A DNA stretch of 5,319 nucleotides, from positions 1 through 5,319 of the forward strand of contig JAAWEO010000154.1 in NCBI GenBank assembly GCA_022794295.1, written 5' to 3'. This document shows, one piece after another, positions 4,887-5,319 of this stretch; positions within the stretch are counted from its first letter, which is position 1; each line of letters begins with the position of its first letter. Both the position numbers and the translations under genes were made by a program. Origin of the DNA: Angelakisella sp. (GTDB taxonomy: Bacteria > Bacillota > Clostridia > Oscillospirales > Ruminococcaceae). The notes beneath the pieces were generated by a model that made no database searches, was not told the DNA's origin, and saw only the letters and a list, made by a program, of their open reading frames with translations.

Positions 4887-5283
4887 AGGGCGGACAGCGC
4901 CTGGTCGCCCGCCGCAGCGGGCGAAACTCCCCCGCATGAGGCAGCATCCTCCGATTAAGGCCGCGGTTAAAACTATGGCGCCATGAAAGGAACGAGCTGC
5001 TTCCCTCTGTATCCTTGTATTCTCGAAGTGACAAGCCGCGGCCGGAACGAGACTGGCCGTCACCCAGCCGCGGGGAGCGCCAGGCGCTTTCGGTTTTTGC
5101 TGTCTGTCCTTCAAGACAGGCCCGCAGGGCCGCTTCTTGAACGAACTGTCTTTCGGTCCTGGGTACAGTGTTTTGGTATGTGATAATGTCGTTTCTTTTG
5201 ACTGCCACGCGGCAGTCCGCCCCTTCGCAGTCCTGTCTCGTTCTAAAGGCCTTTTGTCTCGTTTCGCCTCCCCGGCGAGGGGT
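4887..5283. repeat. Long direct repeat, copy 2
   Basis: This is the 397-nt counterpart of 1-456 in the same orientation, starting just after the amylosucrase operon. It has the shorter form of the variable stem at 4905-4924 (8 bp, TCGCCCGC with GCGGGCGA, CGCA loop). It keeps the nested hairpin at 5110-5141 and has a perfect 7-bp stem at 5200-5217 (GACTGCC with GGCAGTC, ACGC loop), where copy 1 has one mismatch. Two GTCTCGTT units about 21 nt apart near the right end are present in both copies. The left boundary may lie slightly before 4887, because copy 1 is truncated there. No gene is visible. The short reading frame at 4983-5183 is not preserved in copy 1. Confidence 0.95.
5179..5187 (+). 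promoter_or_regulatory. Possible extended -10 promoter inside repeat copy 2
   Basis: TGTGATAAT is the same as at 352-360, within a block identical between copies. No good -35 is present. It would fire rightward, out of the window. Low-confidence candidate. Confidence 0.3.
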
Positions 5284-5310
5284 CACTTTCTGTTGCGACA
5301 GAAAGTAACC
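5281..5310. other. Near-perfect hairpin next to repeat copy 2
   Basis: ACTTTCTGT (5285-5293) and ACAGAAAGT (5298-5306) pair perfectly around TGCG. After one C/A mismatch, GGT and ACC add three more pairs. It is followed by AAAGAACGC at the window edge. It has the same loop and stem length as the hairpin after copy 1 (465-486) with a different stem sequence. A further hairpin array may follow outside the window. Confidence 0.8.
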
Positions 5311-5319
5311 AAAGAACGC

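Overview
The window looks like part of a GC-rich Firmicute chromosome. A gut Oscillospiraceae-type clostridium is my guess, inferred from three things: strong AGGAGG-type ribosome binding sites, GC-heavy third codon positions with an AT-rich promoter gap, and a divergently read sugar regulator. No rRNA or tRNA is present, so the taxonomy is not proven.

Layout. Positions 1-456 hold a long non-coding repeat, cut by the window's left edge. Positions 457-889 hold no gene but a dense run of small perfect hairpins. Positions 890-1753 (minus) encode an AraC-family transcription factor starting with GTG. Positions 1754-1998 are the AT-rich divergent control region, with a good promoter for the regulator and inverted repeats. 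Positions 1999-2967 (plus) encode a PfkB-family fructokinase. Positions 2964-4841 (plus), overlapping it by 4 nt, encode a GH13 amylosucrase-type enzyme with all catalytic residues. Positions 4842-4886 hold a weak terminator-like stem and a perfect hairpin. Positions 4887-5283 hold a second copy of the repeat in the same orientation, followed at 5281-5310 by another hairpin.

How the genes fit together. Amylosucrase moves the glucosyl unit of sucrose onto an alpha-1,4-glucan without spending ATP and releases fructose. The kinase next to it would trap that fructose as fructose 6-phosphate for glycolysis. The AraC protein is placed to sense a sugar and control the divergent operon. Neither enzyme has a signal peptide, so sucrose must be imported by a transporter encoded elsewhere. 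This is a compact sucrose-to-glycogen-plus-glycolysis module.

The most unusual part is non-coding. Two direct copies of a roughly 400-nt repeat, about 90% identical by hand alignment outside one length-variable stem, bracket the three genes. Each copy is followed by a hairpin with the same TGCG loop but a different 9-bp stem. I do not recognise the repeat as a named family. It could be an interspersed structured repeat, a non-autonomous mobile element or an RNA gene.
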